NCBI GenBank assembly: GCA_965243775.1
Contig: CBDEWF010000112.1
Location: 116,823 to 180,822, forward strand
Source of the DNA: Sansalvadorimonas sp965243775
GTDB taxonomy: Bacteria; Pseudomonadota; Gammaproteobacteria; Pseudomonadales; Endozoicomonadaceae
Direction: 5' to 3'
DNA: 64,000 nt
Part shown: one piece after another, positions 61,425 through 64,000 of the stretch
Layout: every line of letters starts with the position of its first letter
Numbering within the stretch: the first letter of the stretch is position 1
Translations under genes and position numbers: made by a program
Notes under the pieces: generated by a model
Databases searched by the model: none
Seen by the model: only the letters and a program-made list of their open reading frames with translations
Told to the model about the DNA's origin: nothing

Positions 61425-62295
61425 GGTAGTGGGTCAAATGTGTGTTTCATGCGTAAATATCCCTACTGAACTCGACCTTGTTAATCAGCATTCCGATGAC
61501 AATATCGTGCATCTTTTCTAACTTGGAAAAACAAGATAGTCTTACGGGCCAGACGCTTGATCCACGTTCTGAAATTCAGGTTCTTTCGCTCTATCTTCTG
61601 CGTGTTTCTCTTGCCCACCTCGTGCTTGTCTTCATCGAGATTTCTTGTATAAGCACCCCAGTCATCTGTGTAAAATTTCTCGATATCAAAAGGTTCCAGC
61701 AGCTCTTTCAGCTTGCGAAAAATCTCGTCTTTCCTTTTGCCGAAAACGTAGGCCAAAACAGTATTGGTTTTATGATCAACAGCATACCAAAGCCAGCGCT
61801 GATTGGACTTGCTACCGACAAATGACCACTGCTCATCGAGTTCGGCCGCATCACATGCCGGAAGAATGTGTGCCGTAATATCGCCCTCGGCACCCAGCAG
61901 CCGAGGAATGTTGGGATTGACCGATATGAGCTTGCCCTCCTGACTCGCGATCTTGCTGATCACACAACCTTTGCTGATCTGAAGAACTCGGCTGGTATCT
62001 CGAATACCGCTGCCATTGATAGCCATATCTAGAACCTGCTTGTGAATGCCTGGTATACAGCCTTTGTAGCGATATCTGAGCATGAAGGTTTTCATACTGC
62101 AGTCTGTATTTTTACAGGAGTAACGTTGTTCTCCACTCTGGCTGAGGCCTGATTTTCGGATATTAGAGCTGGTGTAGCCTGGGCAGAGAACTTCTGTAGA
62201 ACACGTCATTGTGAAAACGAAGCATATTGCCCTAATGAACCCCGTATTGGCTACCCACCAACATCCCCCCTAAAACACACATTTGACCCACTACC
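61425..62295 (-). mobile_element. IS1-family insertion sequence
   Basis: 871 bp bounded by matching terminal inverted repeats (61425-61447, GGTAGTGGGTCAAATGTG..., and 62273-62295). It contains one complete-looking transposase gene on the minus strand. I could not recognise a target duplication. Confidence 0.85.
61481..62209 (-). CDS. IS1-family transposase
   Basis: 242 residues. A N-terminal zinc-finger/HTH segment (CPGYTSSNIRKSGLSQSGEQRYSCKN cut by the usual IS1 spacing) precedes the DDE-type core with AAELDEQWSFVGSKSNQRWLWYAVD, FYTDDWGAYTRNL and the C-terminal KIERKNLNFRTWIKRLARKT, the IS1 signature. It is a single frame, unlike the two-frame InsAB of classic IS1. It acts only on its own IS. 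Confidence 0.9.
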   Translation of the reverse strand: MTCSTEVLCPGYTSSNIRKSGLSQSGEQRYSCKNTDCSMKTFMLRYRYKGCIPGIHKQVLDMAINGSGIRDTSRVLQISKGCVISKIASQEGKLISVNPNIPRLLGAEGDITAHILPACDAAELDEQWSFVGSKSNQRWLWYAVDHKTNTVLAYVFGKRKDEIFRKLKELLEPFDIEKFYTDDWGAYTRNLDEDKHEVGKRNTQKIERKNLNFRTWIKRLARKTILFFQVRKDARYCHRNAD

Positions 62296-62391
62296 GAGGT
62301 TTTTACCCAGTTGCCTTCCGTGAAATCTGTTGAAGATATTGAGCAGTTGCTTCCCTGGAATGTTCAGAGCATAGAAATCAACCGGGTTTAA
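62296..62391 (+). pseudogene. C-terminal fragment of an IS66-family transposase
   Basis: Thirty-one codons read EVFTQLPSVKSVEDIEQLLP and end WNVQSIEINRV, matching the terminal residues of IS66 TnpC proteins (..LLPWN..). It begins exactly at the IS1 border, so IS1 or a rearrangement removed the rest. Confidence 0.6.
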
Positions 62392-62448
62392 AATGGCCCC
62401 TGACTGTTCTGCTAACCTTTAAGGCCGGTTTGGTTCAGGGAAGCTGAC

Positions 62449-63905
62449 TTGTTTTCTGGATTGTTAAAGCCAACATACTTTTGCCTTATCCTGGTCATTG
62501 CCACAGTTCAACCTGCCAGTTCAGGTACAAACAAGCAGGAGAGCTGCACTCTCGTTTTACCCGCAGGCGAAGGGGAGACAGAGATTCTCTCAACAGGAGC
62601 CATACGCACTCACGCCTCAGCGGCCCACCCACTGGATGATACTTACTGTGTGCCTGTTTCAGGTGAAGGTTTCGAATGTCGGGGCATTGAAAGTGCATCC
62701 CGAATAAGGGTGCCACACCTGGATGATGACACCCTCAAATTGAGTGCTCCAGGATCAGCTTGCACAGCAACGTCCCGTTCAGGCACCCCGCCACCTGAAA
62801 CAGATGAGGTGATCATTGAAAAAGAATCATGGGATCCACTTATGATGTCTCTCAATCCTGAGCTATTGGCCTGGGAAATTCATTGCCAGAGGGCGGTTAA
62901 AAAAGAACCCTCTGTTACCTCTTCCGTTGAAAGTTATCCAGGTTACGACAGTCCTCTCACTTTGGAAGTGGAAATAGTGACGCAAAGTGAACAAGCTGCA
63001 GTATTCAGGAAGAAGCGCAACACCACCTGTGGCTGCGGCCTGTCCTTTGATTTGGCCAGCCTTCTTGAAACCCACCGCCGGGGCAGCACGGATGTGCGCT
63101 GCAAGGGCAAGCGCAACACCACCTGTGGTTGCGGCCTGTCCTTTGATTCGGTGAGCCTTCTTACCTCCCACCGCCAGGGCAGCACGGATGCGCGCTGCAA
63201 GGGCAAGCGCAACACCACCTGTGGCTGCGGCCAGTCCTTTGATTCGGTGAACCTTTTTACCTCCCACCGCCAGGGCAGCACGGATGCGCGCTGCAAGGGC
63301 AAGCGCAACACCACCTGTGGCTGCGGCCTGTCCTTTGATTCGGTGAGCCTTCTTAACTCCCACCGCCAGGGCAGCACGGATGCGCGCTGCAAGGGCAAGC
63401 GCAACACCACCTGTGGCTGCGGCCTGTCCTTTGATTCGGTGAGCCTTCTTAACTCCCACCGCCGGGGCAGCACGGATGCACGTTGCAAGGGCAAGGGCAA
63501 GCGCAATACCACCTGTGGCTGCGGCCTGTCCTTTGATTCGGCAGCCTTCTTAACTCCCACCGCCAGGGCAGCACGGATGCGCGCTGCAAGGGCAAGCGCA
63601 ACACCACCTGTGGCTGCGGCCTGTCCTTCGATTCGGTGAGGCTTCTTGAATCCCACCGCAAGGGCAGCACGGATGCGCGCTGCAAGGGCAAGCGCAACAC
63701 CACCTGTGGCTGCGGCCTGTCCTTTGATTCGGCGAGGCTTCTTGAATCCCACCGCCAGGGCAGCACGGATGCGCGCTGCAAGGGCAAGCGCAACACCACC
63801 TGTGGCTGCGGCCTGTCCTTTGATTCGGTGAACCTTCTTACCTCCCACCGCCGGGGCAGCACGGATGCGCGCTGCAAGGGCAAGCGGAACAAAAGAGGGG
63901 GGTGA
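62449..63905 (+). pseudogene. Secreted-type protein with nine C2H2-finger-like repeats, frameshifted
   Basis: It begins at a TTG (62449) after a GGTTCAGGGAA ribosome-like site. A signal-like N-terminus (YFCLILVIATVQPASSG) is followed by about 160 residues of unrecognised polar sequence. Nine tandem repeats of about 32 residues follow, each TCGCGLSFDSVSLLTSHRQG then STDARCKGKRN. The pattern C-x3-F-x5-L-x2-H is the core of eukaryotic C2H2 zinc fingers, with CxC and a distal Cys replacing the usual spacing. Repeat 6 (63499-63593) lacks one base, ending the first frame at 63639; correcting it gives 485 residues ending KRNKRGG. Function is unknown; an effector-like role in a host-associated bacterium is speculation. 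Confidence 0.7.
63013..63881 (+). repeat. 96-bp tandem repeats encoding finger-like units
   Basis: Units start (AAGCGCAAC/T) at 63013, 63109, 63205, 63301, 63397, 63499, 63594, 63690 and 63786, with a partial copy at 63882. The spacing is 96 bp except 102 (two extra codons, Gly-Lys) and 95 (one-base loss). Copies are nearly identical at the DNA level, indicating recent amplification. Confidence 0.9.
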
Positions 63906-64000
63906 CATAAAAGACTGTATCTATTCCTACAAAAAGGTGATCACAATTTCTCTTTTCAGCTATAACAAATATTAATATACGAAGAGTGTCAAATATTTTT
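63906..64000. other. Right edge of the window
   Basis: AT-rich 95 bp after the stop of the finger-repeat gene; no feature recognised. Confidence 0.3.

Noticed and set aside
62863..63908. Minus-strand Arg/Leu/Ala-rich frames over the finger repeats
   Set aside because: Antisense shadows of the 96-bp repeats; the plus strand has the signal-like start and the Cys/His pattern.

Overview
The window is a gammaproteobacterial chromosome segment. Positions 1-12056 hold a conserved envelope/maintenance cluster (murU-amgK divergent from lptD-surA-pdxA-rsmA-apaG-apaH, then pilC) in the order known from Pseudomonas and Oceanospirillales relatives. The many insertion sequences, the extra hypothetical gene between surA and pdxA and a eukaryote-like finger-repeat protein at the right edge suggest an Endozoicomonas-like marine host; that assignment is inference.

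The main discovery is a Tn7-like, CRISPR-associated transposon (CAST) of 46,491 bp at 12065-58555, inserted 8 bp after the pilC stop codon. Its two termini align without gaps when one is reverse-complemented (TGT at the tip, then ATTAAAA..GT.GACAGAT). The flanking 5-bp target duplication ATGTT is identical (12060-12064 and 58556-58560). The near end carries tnsA, tnsB, tnsC and a long TnsD-like tniQ. An intact ISL3-family IS with its own 8-bp duplication follows, then two Xre-type regulators, a second short tniQ, a one-spacer CRISPR mini-array with 32-nt type I-C repeats, and a cas5-cas8-cas7 type I-C operon. No cas3, cas4, cas1, cas2 or cas6 is present. The layout suggests two targeting routes: protein-directed insertion at pilC by the TnsD-like protein, and RNA-guided insertion by Cascade with the short TniQ.

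The cargo is defence and competition. A three-gene Shango-type antiphage operon (TerB-domain protein, ATPase, helicase) lies at 25854-31605, followed by a HipB-like regulator. A contact-dependent inhibition / two-partner secretion locus occupies 32452-58023, read right to left: cdiB; a giant cdiA of about 6113 residues now split by a net +8 bp in one copy of an 888-bp tandem repeat; two small immunity-type genes; an orphan cdiA-CT module with its own immunity gene; and the stub of a further module.

Immediately right of the CAST, sharing one base with its target duplication, begins the end of a second Tn7-like element (58560 onward). It has three TnsB-type sites and a truncated tnsA (58680-58820). 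Thus at least two Tn7-like elements have used the same site beside pilC. The rest (58.8-62.4 kb) is an IS graveyard (IS3, IS1595, IS1 and IS66 fragments) with orphan immunity-like genes and an antiporter remnant. The window ends with a secreted-looking protein of nine 32-residue C2H2-finger-like repeats, broken by a 1-bp deletion. The other side of the pilC locus is not in the window.
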